From Paraburkholderia sp. PREW-6R (GTDB lineage: Bacteria > Pseudomonadota > Gammaproteobacteria > Burkholderiales > Burkholderiaceae), in assembly GCF_039621805.1 (NCBI RefSeq), contig NZ_CP155073.1, positions 1-64,000 of the forward strand: a stretch of 64,000 bases of DNA. The letters run 5' to 3'. The stretch's first letter is position 1, and each line of letters opens with the position of its first letter. A model generated the notes under the pieces. It was not told where the DNA came from. It did no database searches and was given only the letters and a program-made list of their open reading frames with translations. The translations under genes and the position numbers were made by a program. This document shows positions 44,462 through 52,860 of this stretch, one piece after another.

Positions 44462-45860
44462 GCTGCGCTCCCGATACGCGCGACACGCGCTGCTTGAGCA
44501 AACGTGCGCCGTTGCGGTCGCCTTCGAGTTCGAGCAGCGTCGCCAGATGGGCGAGCGCTTCGGCGTGCTGCGGATCGAGGTAGAGCGCCTTGCGATAGTG
44601 ACCGCGAGCGAGTGCGGTGTCGCCGTTGGCGTCGGCGAGAACGCCGAGCAGATAGAACGCGTCGGCGTGCGGCGCATGCTGTTCCAGATACGCGTTGATC
44701 GCCAGCGCGGCTTCAGTCAGTTGACCCGCGTCTGCCAGTAAGTGTGCTGATTTCAGCGAGTCGCGCGCGGCTTGTGCCGGCACGTTTGGCAACGGTGCCG
44801 CGGGTCCGGGCGACGCTGCCCACGGCGTCTGTATTGGCGCGACGCTGACCGGCTTCTCTTGCGACACACCATCTGACGATGGACGCGCTACCGGATCGGG
44901 CCACGCAAACGGCTCGGCCGAATAGATTAGCAGCGGCTCGAGCGCCGGCACCGCGACGTGCGTCGTCATGGCGAGCGCGGCGGCGGTTGCAAGCGGCGCC
45001 GTGTGCCATCTGCTCAACGGGGCGTCGGCGGGCGCAGCACGATGAAAGGCAAACGCCAACGGAATTTTCGCGGACTGCATGCCGTGGCGCATCAGCAGCC
45101 CGGTTTCTGCGGGACCGACGAACAGTGTGCCGTTTTCGGCGAGCACGCTGTTGAGCGTTTGCAATGCGGCGTGTTGCGTGTCACGGTCGAAATAAATGAG
45201 CACGTTGCGGCAGAACACGAAGTCATAGACGCCGAGCGCCGCCGCATCGAGCTGCATCAGATTGGCGCGCGCGAAACGCACGGTGTCGGCAATGCGGGCG
45301 TTCAGACGCCAGCCGTCTTCGGTGCGCGTGAAATGCGCGTCGCGAAACGGAAACGCGTTGCCACGAAACGAATTGCGTCCGTAGACCGCGCGCTGCGCAA
45401 CGGCGAGCGAACGTTCGCTGATATCCATCGCATCGATGCGCAGATGTGCGGCGTCGATGCCCGCGTCGAGCAAGGTCATCGCGATCGTATAGGGCTCTTC
45501 GCCGGTCGAGCAGGGCAAGCTCAGAATCCGCAGCGGGATGGCCGTGCCGCGTTCGCCAAGGCGCTCATGGGCGAGGCGGGTAAGCGCGGCGAACGCGTCG
45601 GCATCGCGATAAAACCAGGTCTCCGGCACCACGACCGTTTCGATCAACGCCTGGATCATCGCGGGTGAGCGTTGCACCGCATCCCAGTAATCGGCGAGTG
45701 TCGCGGGTGTCTGACTGTCGGCGGACCAGGCGGCGGCGCGCTGGGCGACCGCGCGCTCCACCGCGCTTTGACCGAGCGATGCAGCATCCAGACCGATGGT
45801 CCGATTCAGCAGTTCGGCAAAGCGCCGGTAGAGCGGGGCGTTGTCGCGATGGGCGTTCAT
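44454..45860 (-). CDS. wspC: WspC: CheR-type methyltransferase with TPR tail
   Basis: 468 residues. The CheR domain shows VVPETWFYRDADAFAAL, the SAM site SLPCSTGEEPYTIAMTLL and FVFCRNVLIYFD. A Pro/Ala-rich linker (about 290-370) precedes tetratricopeptide repeats (APHADAFYLLGVLADANGDTALARGHYRKALYLDPQHAEAL). It methylates WspA glutamates. The ATG overlaps the wspB stop (ATGA). Confidence 0.95.
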   Translation of the reverse strand: MNAHRDNAPLYRRFAELLNRTIGLDAASLGQSAVERAVAQRAAAWSADSQTPATLADYWDAVQRSPAMIQALIETVVVPETWFYRDADAFAALTRLAHERLGERGTAIPLRILSLPCSTGEEPYTIAMTLLDAGIDAAHLRIDAMDISERSLAVAQRAVYGRNSFRGNAFPFRDAHFTRTEDGWRLNARIADTVRFARANLMQLDAAALGVYDFVFCRNVLIYFDRDTQHAALQTLNSVLAENGTLFVGPAETGLLMRHGMQSAKIPLAFAFHRAAPADAPLSRWHTAPLATAAALAMTTHVAVPALEPLLIYSAEPFAWPDPVARPSSDGVSQEKPVSVAPIQTPWAASPGPAAPLPNVPAQAARDSLKSAHLLADAGQLTEAALAINAYLEQHAPHADAFYLLGVLADANGDTALARGHYRKALYLDPQHAEALAHLATLLELEGDRNGARLLKQRVSRVSGAQRG

Positions 45861-46321
45861 GCGCGCGCCTCGGCAAACAGCAGCGCCTTGACGTAATCGG
45901 GCAGCAGATGCTCGACGCGAATCCACTGCACCAGACCGCCCGCTTCGCTTGCGACGGGGCCAAGATAGCGCGCATCCGGCAGGTCGATGCCGGACTCGCG
46001 AAACGCACTGGCTTCGAGCCGGATCGTGCGTGTCGCGCCTTCGAGCAACAGCGCGAGCAGCCGCACCGTGCCCGCATGAGGGTAGCGAACCAGCACCACG
46101 CGCGTGGACATCAGTCGTGCAGCGGGACGGCCCAACGCAAGCGCCGGCAGGTCGATCAGCGGCAGCGGCGCGCCTTCGTGGTCGAGCACGCCCGCAACCC
46201 ACGGCGGTGCGCCGGGAATCGACTTTGGCGGCGCTTTCGGCGTGAGTGGCATCAGACGCTCCACCTGCGTCGCGTCGATCACATAGCGTTCGCTATCGAG
46301 CGTGAAGAGGATGAACAGCAT
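45857..46321 (-). CDS. wspB: WspB: CheW-type coupling protein
   Basis: 154 residues, a single CheW domain (MLFILFTLDSERYVIDATQVERLMPL...GVLDHEGAPLPLIDLPALAL). It couples WspA to WspE. It lies 59 nt after wspA and is translationally coupled to wspC. Confidence 0.93.
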   Translation of the reverse strand: MLFILFTLDSERYVIDATQVERLMPLTPKAPPKSIPGAPPWVAGVLDHEGAPLPLIDLPALALGRPAARLMSTRVVLVRYPHAGTVRLLALLLEGATRTIRLEASAFRESGIDLPDARYLGPVASEAGGLVQWIRVEHLLPDYVKALLFAEARA

Positions 46322-46380
46322 CGGCCTGGTGGGTTAGTGAGTGCGGACGACAGGCTCAAGGCGGGCATGACGCTCGCGCG

Positions 46381-48012
46381 TCAGGCGCTCACCTTGAAGC
46401 GCGACACACCGGTACGCAGACTATTGGCGACGTGCGTCAGGTCGTCGATCGCCTGCGTCGACTGACGCAGCGACTCCGCGGTCTGCTGCGCGGCCTCGGA
46501 CAATTGCGTGAGCGCCTGGGTGATCTGCTCGGCGCCCGTGGCCTGCGTCTGCATGCCTTCGTTGACCATCGAAAAGCGCGGCGCGAGTTGCTGCACCTGC
46601 TGGATGATCTGCGTGAGATGGCCGCCGACGTTTTGCACGTCGAGCATGCCGCGGCGCACTTCTTCGGAAAACTTGTCCATGCCCATGACGCCAGCGGCCA
46701 CGGCGGACTGAATTTCCTTGACCATCTGTTCGATGTCGTACGTCGCGACGGCGGTCTGATCGGCCAGCCGGCGAATTTCGGTCGCGACCACGGCGAAGCC
46801 TCGGCCATACTCGCCGGCCTTCTCCGCTTCGATCGCGGCGTTCAGCGACAACAGGTTGGTCTGGTCCGCCACTTTGGTGATGGTGGCCACCACCTGGTTG
46901 ATATTGCTGGCCTTCTCGTTGAGGATCGCGAGCTTGGCGTTCACCGAGCCGGCGGCTTCCATGACGAGGCGCATCGTCTCTTCCATGCGCGCGAGGCCGG
47001 CGTGGCCGGTGCCCGCGAGCGCCGCGGACTGACCGGCGACGTCGGATACTTCGTTCATCGTGCGCAGCAGATCGCGCGAGGTCGCGAAAATCTCCCGCGA
47101 CGTCGCGCCGATCTCGGTCGTCGTGGCGGCGGTTTCGTTCGCGGTGGCCTGCTGTTCGCGCGAAGTCGCGGCGATTTCCGTCACCGACGTGGTGACCTGT
47201 ACCGCCGACTTCTGCGCCTGCCCGACGAGCGCGGTGAGTTCGTCGGTCATGCGGTTAAAACCCGCCTCGAGTGCGCCGATTTCGTCGGCGCGATTCAGTT
47301 GCAGGCGCTGCGTCAGGTCGCCGGTGCGCATGACGTCGACGACTCGCAGCACTTTGGCCATCGGCGTGGTGACGGCGCGCAGCAGCCAGTAGCCTGCAGC
47401 GACGGCCACGGCCGCTGCGACCAGCAGCATGACCAGCAGCACGATGCGAGTTGCCTCGACCGACCGGCGAATGCTTGCGGCAGCCTGATCGGCATACGCC
47501 TTGTTGTCCTCGACGAGCTTGCGAACCGAAAGCCGCCCGGTTTCCCACACCGGCGTGAGCTGCGCGTTGAAGATGCGCGCCGCTTCGGCTTTCGACGTGG
47601 GCAGCGCGCCCAGCAACGAGGTCTGGATGGGCAGGTACTGGGTCTGTTGCAGACGGAAATCGTTGAAGAGCTCACGGTCGGAATCGCGAAAAATCGTCGC
47701 GCCGTAGTCGTTCGTGAGCTTTTGCAAGGTCTGCTGGGTTTCCTGGAGGCGCGTCGTGTCGCGTTTGACGGCGTCGGCGTCGGCGTCGATATAGACAAGA
47801 CGTTGCGTGACACTGTAGTTCTCGAACCAGGCCGCGCGCATGGCGGTCGCGTAATAAAGACCCGGCATGGAGTCCTGTTGCTGACTCTTCGCGTCGCGGT
47901 CAATGCCGCCGAGCTGTTCCAGGGTGACGACTGCCATTGCCAGCATCACGATCAGCACGATCCCAAAACTGCACAGAATCCGTTGCCGGATAGTCCACTG
48001 TTTCACGCGCAC
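46381..48012 (-). CDS. wspA: WspA: membrane-bound methyl-accepting receptor
   Basis: 543 residues. Membrane helix 1 (about 11-31), a four-helix-bundle periplasmic sensor, helix 2 (about 188-211), HAMP (RAVTTPMAKVLRVVDVMRTGDL) and a cytoplasmic signalling hairpin with tip IEAEKAGEYGRGFAVVA. In pseudomonads WspA senses surface contact or envelope stress and starts the Wsp cascade. It is the first gene of the seven-gene operon and is divergent from the small exported protein at 48.3 kb. Confidence 0.94.
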   Translation of the reverse strand: MRVKQWTIRQRILCSFGIVLIVMLAMAVVTLEQLGGIDRDAKSQQQDSMPGLYYATAMRAAWFENYSVTQRLVYIDADADAVKRDTTRLQETQQTLQKLTNDYGATIFRDSDRELFNDFRLQQTQYLPIQTSLLGALPTSKAEAARIFNAQLTPVWETGRLSVRKLVEDNKAYADQAAASIRRSVEATRIVLLVMLLVAAAVAVAAGYWLLRAVTTPMAKVLRVVDVMRTGDLTQRLQLNRADEIGALEAGFNRMTDELTALVGQAQKSAVQVTTSVTEIAATSREQQATANETAATTTEIGATSREIFATSRDLLRTMNEVSDVAGQSAALAGTGHAGLARMEETMRLVMEAAGSVNAKLAILNEKASNINQVVATITKVADQTNLLSLNAAIEAEKAGEYGRGFAVVATEIRRLADQTAVATYDIEQMVKEIQSAVAAGVMGMDKFSEEVRRGMLDVQNVGGHLTQIIQQVQQLAPRFSMVNEGMQTQATGAEQITQALTQLSEAAQQTAESLRQSTQAIDDLTHVANSLRTGVSRFKVSA

Positions 48013-48306
48013 GCCCCTTACTTGACTGGCTTGTCCCGCGCCGGCGACGCGGCCCGGTGTTGGTACTGATGCCGAATCTGCGGATCGGAAAGCCTTACGA
48101 TTCTTCGGACATATCCGACGGGTATTGCGGCGAATTTTACATTGATCGGTGGATTGACGAAGCGCGAATCAGGAAGCGCAGAAGAGCCGGCTTTCACTCC
48201 CGGCGTCGGCGACGTTACAGGGGTAATGCCCCGTTACCACTTGCAGCATCTATTTCTGGCCGTAGCCCGCACAATCGGTCGCATGCCAGAACGGCGGGAG
48301 TGAAAC

Positions 48307-48645
48307 ATGAAAAAGATTGCGGTCGCGTTGGTGATGATTGGAAGCCTGAGTGTTGCAGGGCAAGCGTCGGCTCATGGCAATGGTGGCGACGTGGTAGGCG
48401 CGCTGATCGGCGGCGCCGTGCTTGGGGCAGTGGTGACGTCGGCGCTGAATCCGGCGCCCGTGGCGGCCTATCAGCAACCGGCTTACGCACAGCCGGCATA
48501 CGCACAGCCGGTATATCAGCCGGCGCCGGTCTATGCGGCTGCGCCGCCGGGATACTGCTACGACCCCTATCAGCGCGCGTATGTGGCGTGCAGTGCGCCG
48601 CCGCCGGCGCAATATGGGTATCCACAGGCGCAGCCTGGCTGGTAA
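48307..48645 (+). CDS. Small exported Tyr/Pro/Ala/Gln-rich repeat protein
   Basis: 112 residues. Signal peptide MKKIAVALVMIGSLSVAGQASA, then a glycine-rich membrane-like stretch (VVGALIGGAVLGAVVTSAL) and a low-complexity repeat of AYAQP/VYQP units (about 57-80). Two Cys flank YDPYQRAYVA. Similar proteins are often annotated as hypothetical in Burkholderiales. The role is unknown; a cell-envelope or surface role is a guess. A strong terminator follows. Confidence 0.8.
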   Translation: MKKIAVALVMIGSLSVAGQASAHGNGGDVVGALIGGAVLGAVVTSALNPAPVAAYQQPAYAQPAYAQPVYQPAPVYAAAPPGYCYDPYQRAYVACSAPPPAQYGYPQAQPGW

Positions 48646-48689
48646 GCGTTGCAGTCCACCGGCTCAGGCTCCCTCCGTGGAGACAAAAA

Positions 48690-48717
48690 GGCCGTCGCAT
48701 TGCGCGACGGCCTTTTT
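48690..48717. terminator. Bidirectional terminator
   Basis: GGCCGTCGC (48690-48698), 5-nt loop, GCGACGGCC (48704-48712), with A5 before and T5 after. It serves the exported-protein gene on the plus strand and the tiny membrane-protein gene on the minus strand. Confidence 0.9.
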
Positions 48718-48731
48718 GATTTCAGCAACGC

Positions 48732-48893
48732 TTAGTGCCTGTGATGCATCCACTCCGCGTAGTGCGTGTCCAGCCAGCGTTCCAGGCGTTGCGGTTTGGT
48801 CTTGTCGTGGTAGCGGGACGCGGCCCATATTGCAGCGCCGACCACCAGCATGACGGCCGGTCCGAGCAAGTACGCCATTAAAGATTCGTCCAC
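48732..48893 (-). CDS. Very small membrane protein (GTG start)
   Basis: 53 residues. One membrane helix (MAYLLGPAVMLVVGAAIWAA), then a basic and aromatic tail (RYHDKTKPQRLERWLDTHYAEWMHHRH). GTG at 48893 follows GGAGG with 5 nt spacing; ATGs at 48917 and 48878 are alternatives. It converges on a shared terminator with the exported protein. The function is unknown. Confidence 0.6.
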   Translation of the reverse strand: MDESLMAYLLGPAVMLVVGAAIWAASRYHDKTKPQRLERWLDTHYAEWMHHRH

Positions 48894-49073
48894 GGGAGCC
48901 TCCGTATCGGGTTCCATCCATGCTCCCAGTTTAGGCGATGTAACGCGTGAGAAAAGAATCACGTTGCAGCTAGACGCATGGTCTCACAGGGGTGCGTCGA
49001 GGCTGATCGTGTAACCTTGCGAAGATCAGAATTTCCGTTTGCCCGCCTGTTGTTCGTGGTTCGATTCAGGTGG

Positions 49074-49084
49074 CTGTGTACCAA
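49074..49084 (+). repeat. 11-bp direct repeat left of the integrase
   Basis: CTGTGTACCAA, followed within 3 nt by ATGG. The same 11 bases recur in the same orientation at 50404-50414, on the other side of the integrase gene. Possible attachment-site core. Confidence 0.4.
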
Positions 49085-49159
49085 TGAATGGTCGGATGCG
49101 GCGTTCGTCTGGTGATCCAATCGAACCTTGACTTTGGCCGCTCGAAACTAGCCGGGTCG

Positions 49160-50350
49160 TCAGATTCGATTTGCACGCTGAATGTGTGAATCGACGAAGT
49201 CAGCCCAGCGCTGCATGGTGTCGCGCTCGTGAGCCGCGCCGGCATCCGGCGCGTCGGAAGGCATCGGCTCGGTACCCATTTCGCTTGCCAAAGTATCGGA
49301 ATGAACCCGATCTCGCGAGTGTGCCAAGGCCGTGCGTCTGAAGTCGTGCAGCACGAAATGCTCGACGTCGAGCCCTAGCGCTTTGACTGCCTGATTGAGC
49401 GTGCTTTTCGCGATCGGCCGATCATCGCCGCGTACGCTCGGAAACACAAACGTGCGGCTCGCTCCTGATTCCTGAAGTTCGCGCAGCATTGCGACCGCCT
49501 GGCGCGATAGATAGACAGGCTGATCACCTTCTCTATTCAGACGCGCAGCCGGGATAGTCCATAGCGCGCGATCGAGGTCGAATTCGCGCCACGTCGATTC
49601 GACCAGATCCGATTTGCGGACCATCGTCAACACGAGCAGATGCAGTGCAAGTTTCAGTGGACGCCGGATGCTCGATGCGTCGATTGCGCGAAGCGTCGCG
49701 CCGATTTCATCGCCTGACAGCACGCGCGTGCGACTGGCGAACGTAGCGATGGAACGTGCGGGAATCACGTCCGCCGGGTTGGCCGTCACGATCTGACGTG
49801 CGATCAGATAGTCGTATAGACGCTTGATCACATTGCGGGTGTGTAGCGCCATCTTTGGCGAGCCACGGCTTTTGATGCGGTCACAGATCCCGACAATGTC
49901 TTCCACCGTGACCGCTTTGACTGCCTTGCCGCCGATCGCGGGCAGCACGTCCTTGTCGAGTGCGCGCCGCGTGGTGCGGCGATATTCCTCGGACTTGCCG
50001 GCCATGGCGGTGGCGAGATACAGCTCGGCGGCGTCGCGCAGCAGATCGGCTCTGCTTTCCGCGCCGCGGTCGCGACGCGCGGCGGTGACGGGCGAAATGC
50101 CCTGCGCAACCATCTCCCTGTACTTCTGCGCCTTGGCGCGCGCGACGCGCAGCGAAATCATCCGATAGTCGCCGATGGTGGCAAGCGGCTGACGTTTGCC
50201 ATTGAGCGTGTAGCGAAAGCGCCAGACCTTGGTGCCGGTCGTCATGACTTCGATCACGAGACCGTTGCCGTCAGCAACGCAATACCGGGTGGCGCGCGGT
50301 TCGAGCGCGCGAATCTGGCTTTCGGTCAGAGGAACGGCGAGTCGGGGCAT
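49160..50350 (-). CDS. Tyrosine-recombinase-type phage integrase, probably degenerate
   Basis: 396 residues from the ATG at 50350. The N-terminal arm-binding domain of the DUF4102 group (VADGNGLVIEVMTTGTKVWRFRYTLNGKR) and SAM-like core-binding domain are complete. In the catalytic domain box I Arg (LTMVRKSDLVESTWREFDLD) and the HDFRR motif are present. Between HDFRR and the terminal MQRWADFVD the normal Tyr-containing segment is replaced by a Tyr-free stretch, so the nucleophile is missing. It stands alone, read in the same direction as mnmE and 171 nt beyond its stop. It is probably a remnant of an element inserted at mnmE. Confidence 0.8.
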   Translation of the reverse strand: MPRLAVPLTESQIRALEPRATRYCVADGNGLVIEVMTTGTKVWRFRYTLNGKRQPLATIGDYRMISLRVARAKAQKYREMVAQGISPVTAARRDRGAESRADLLRDAAELYLATAMAGKSEEYRRTTRRALDKDVLPAIGGKAVKAVTVEDIVGICDRIKSRGSPKMALHTRNVIKRLYDYLIARQIVTANPADVIPARSIATFASRTRVLSGDEIGATLRAIDASSIRRPLKLALHLLVLTMVRKSDLVESTWREFDLDRALWTIPAARLNREGDQPVYLSRQAVAMLRELQESGASRTFVFPSVRGDDRPIAKSTLNQAVKALGLDVEHFVLHDFRRTALAHSRDRVHSDTLASEMGTEPMPSDAPDAGAAHERDTMQRWADFVDSHIQRANRI

Positions 50351-50403
50351 TGCGTGGGTTTTACGAATTTGGCTGGCGGCGTCAATTCTAGCTCGTACAG
50401 CCT

Positions 50404-50414
50404 CTGTGTACCAA
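50404..50414 (+). repeat. 11-bp direct repeat right of the integrase
   Basis: CTGTGTACCAA, matching 49074-49084. It lies between the integrase start and the mnmE stop. Confidence 0.4.
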
Positions 50415-50521
50415 AAATGGGCGGGTTTTTGGTAGCCTGGTTCGTGCTTCTGGTGTGCAGCAGCCTGTTTCATCAGCGCACACCTTGCCCTGCCACCGTG
50501 ACTGCGCAGTCAATCGCTGCA

Positions 50522-51916
50522 TCATTTGCCGATGCAAAACCGGCTGAAAATCACGCCGAGCAGGTCGTCTGAACTGAATTCGCCGGTGATGGAATTCAGC
50601 TGATCTTGCGCGAGGCGTAATTCTTCCGCGAACAGATCGAGCGCCTGTGCGTTCTGATCGGCGTGAGCGGCGGCAGTCGCGAGGTGCTCCCCGGCGGCGC
50701 GCAATGCGACCAGGTGTCGTTCGCGCGCGAGATACACGCTTTCCGCCCCTGCCTGCCAACCGGCAATGCGCAGCAACTCGCCGCGTAAAAGCGCGACGCC
50801 GTCGCCCTGCTTCGCCGACAGGCGCACTTCGCTCAAATCGCGCGCGGCGTCGAGCACGGTCACCGTGGGCGCGAGATCCGTCAGGTCTGTTTTGTTCAGC
50901 ACGCGGACCACCGGAACGCCACTCGGGAACCGGCTCGCAATGGTTTCGTCCTCTGCGGTCATTCCGGTGCGCGCGTCCAGCAGATGCAGCACGACATCCG
51001 CGCGCTCGATCTCGCTCCACGTGCGTGCAATGCCGATCTTTTCCACTTCGTCTTCTGTATCGCGCAGGCCGGCCGTGTCGATCACATGCAGTGGAATGCC
51101 TTCGATCTGGATGGTCTGCGCGACTTTGTCGCGCGTCGTGCCGGCAATCGGCGTGACGATGGCCAGTTCCGCGCCGGCGAGCGCGTTCAGCAGCGACGAC
51201 TTGCCCACATTCGGCTGCCCTGCCAGCACGACCGACAGCCCTTCGCGTAACAGCGCGCCCTGCCGCGCCTCGCTCAACACATGCGCGAGGCGCGCGCGAA
51301 TGCGGGCGAGCTTGCCGCGCGCGTCGGCGGCTTCGAGGAAGTCGATTTCTTCTTCCGGAAAGTCGAGCGTTGCCTCGACCAGCATTCGCAGCGTGATGAC
51401 GTCTTCCACGAGCGCGTGAATGTCGCGCGAAAACGCGCCGTCGAGCGAACGGCCCGCTGAGCGTGCGGCCGCCTCGGTGCTCGCCTCGATCAGGTCGGCG
51501 ACGGCTTCCGCTTGCGCCAGATCCAGTTTGTCGTTCAGAAACGCGCGGCGCGTGAATTCGCCCGGTTCGGCCAGACGCAAGCCCGACGCCCGGCCGGCGT
51601 CGATGCAGCGTTGCAGCACCAGCTGCAACACAACCGGACCGCCGTGGCCCTGCAACTCCAGCACGTGCTCGCCGGTGTAGGAATGCGGCGCGGGAAAATA
51701 CAGCGCGATGCCGCGGTCGAGCGCGTTGCCGTTGCCGTCGAGAAATGGGACGTAGCTCGCGTGGCGCGGCGCGAGCGTCTGTCCGGTCAGCGCCTGCATG
51801 AATGGATCGGCCGCCGCCGCGCCCAACCGCCCGAAAGAAATTCGCACGACGCCGATGCCTCCCCGGCCGGGTGCGGTAGCAATGGCGACGATGGGATCGG
51901 AATCGGTGGTCAACAT
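50522..51916 (-). CDS. mnmE: tRNA uridine-5-carboxymethylaminomethyl(34) synthesis GTPase MnmE
   Basis: 464 residues. The N-terminal tetrahydrofolate-binding domain begins [26 protein letters not shown]. The G domain has G1 [17 protein letters not shown]3 DTAGLRDT and G4 NKTD. The C-terminus ends in FCIGK, with the catalytic-type Cys. With MnmG it modifies U34 of several tRNAs, upstream of MnmC (3.4-5.4 kb here). The ATG at 51916 is the family start; longer frames from 52000 have no support. Confidence 0.96.
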   Translation of the reverse strand: MLTTDSDPIVAIATAPGRGGIGVVRISFGRLGAAAADPFMQALTGQTLAPRHASYVPFLDGNGNALDRGIALYFPAPHSYTGEHVLELQGHGGPVVLQLVLQRCIDAGRASGLRLAEPGEFTRRAFLNDKLDLAQAEAVADLIEASTEAAARSAGRSLDGAFSRDIHALVEDVITLRMLVEATLDFPEEEIDFLEAADARGKLARIRARLAHVLSEARQGALLREGLSVVLAGQPNVGKSSLLNALAGAELAIVTPIAGTTRDKVAQTIQIEGIPLHVIDTAGLRDTEDEVEKIGIARTWSEIERADVVLHLLDARTGMTAEDETIASRFPSGVPVVRVLNKTDLTDLAPTVTVLDAARDLSEVRLSAKQGDGVALLRGELLRIAGWQAGAESVYLARERHLVALRAAGEHLATAAAHADQNAQALDLFAEELRLAQDQLNSITGEFSSDDLLGVIFSRFCIGK

Positions 51917-52297
51917 GGGATGTGACGAAAAGCTGGAAAGGGGACGGGGGCCTAAAGGCGCACGACAGGCAGCGCGAGGCATTGTAACGCGCGCTTTCAT
52001 TGCGCCCTGTAGTGAGCGCTGTACATGTCGTTTGGGTCTTGCTCCTGCCTTGGTCCGGACAAATAGGATTTATCCTAAGCAGGCTAGAACAGTCATCGCC
52101 ATTTACAGGACTGAGCAAAAGAATTTGAGACATGCATGCCGTTCGAAGCCGCGCTGCGGCTCAAAATTGACGAAAAATTGCAATTCGGCGAAACGCGCTG
52201 TGGATGGCGGAAGACAAGCTAAAATTATCTCAAATAGGCACCATTGAAGCTTGCCTGGTTGTCAACTGGGCGCGCTCTGAATTGCACAATCTGGCGC
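51917..52297. other. Divergent mnmE-regulator intergenic region
   Basis: 381 bases without a gene. It contains TAGGAT-TT-ATCCTA (52064-52077), a perfect 6-bp inverted repeat of operator type. An A/T-rich patch with a second CAAATAGG half-site (52231-52238) lies near the regulator start; the first CAAATAGG is part of the operator. Confidence 0.5.
52064..52077. promoter_or_regulatory. Operator-like inverted repeat
   Basis: TAGGAT (52064-52069), TT, ATCCTA (52072-52077). It lies between mnmE and the HTH regulator gene, so it may be an autoregulatory site. The binding protein is inferred only from position. Confidence 0.4.
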
Positions 52298-52747
52298 ATG
52301 CCAACCGACAAAGAAAAAGCCGCCTTCGCCAAACGGTTGAAGGACCTGCTAGAGCCGCTCAAGATTCGCGGCGGGACGAAACTCGCCCAGCAATTCAACC
52401 TGCGCCACCGCGGCGATGTGGAGGTCACGCCGCAGACCGCGCACAAATGGCTTTCGGGTACGACGATTCCCAAGCCCGACAAGTTGCGAACGCTCGCTGA
52501 ATGGCTGAACGTCAGCCAACATTGGCTTCACTACGGGCCGTCGCCGGGGGTGAAGGCGCGGCCGCTGGCGCGCGGCGAGAAGTATCCGCTGTCGCCCGAG
52601 ACGATCGTCCTTGCGTCCAGAATTCAGACGCTGATGCCCAGAGATCGTTACCTGATTGAAGAGATGGTGGGTCGCTTTGCTGGCGAAGACGAGGAAGATG
52701 GCGAAGGCGAGCCTGGTGAGGACACCGACCAGGACCACGAGCCATAA
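52298..52747 (+). CDS. XRE/cI-like helix-turn-helix regulator
   Basis: 149 residues. N-terminal DNA-binding domain (FAKRLKDLLEPLKIRGGTKLAQQFNLRHRGDVEVTPQTAHKWLSGTTIPKPDKL). It resembles phage-repressor-like HTH proteins with the TPQTAHKWLSG recognition helix. A short C-terminal helical part and an acidic tail (GEDEEDGEGEPGEDTDQDHE) follow. The targets are unknown. An upstream in-frame ATG at 52244 is less likely because the domain begins at 52298. Confidence 0.8.
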   Translation: MPTDKEKAAFAKRLKDLLEPLKIRGGTKLAQQFNLRHRGDVEVTPQTAHKWLSGTTIPKPDKLRTLAEWLNVSQHWLHYGPSPGVKARPLARGEKYPLSPETIVLASRIQTLMPRDRYLIEEMVGRFAGEDEEDGEGEPGEDTDQDHEP

Positions 52748-52780
52748 CTGACGCAGTGGGGAACATTGCACGAGCATGAA

Positions 52781-52815
52781 AAAAGCCGCCCGGCTCTGAA
52801 CACCGGGCGGCTTTT
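52781..52815. terminator. Bidirectional terminator between the regulator and yidC
   Basis: GCCGCCCGG (52785-52793) and GCGGCTTTTC side arm CCGGGCGGC (52803-52811), with T runs on both strands. It serves the regulator gene and yidC. Confidence 0.9.
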
Positions 52816-52860
52816 CTTTGGCCATCGACAAAGGGCGCTGGGCGCCCTCCTGACACGCTA

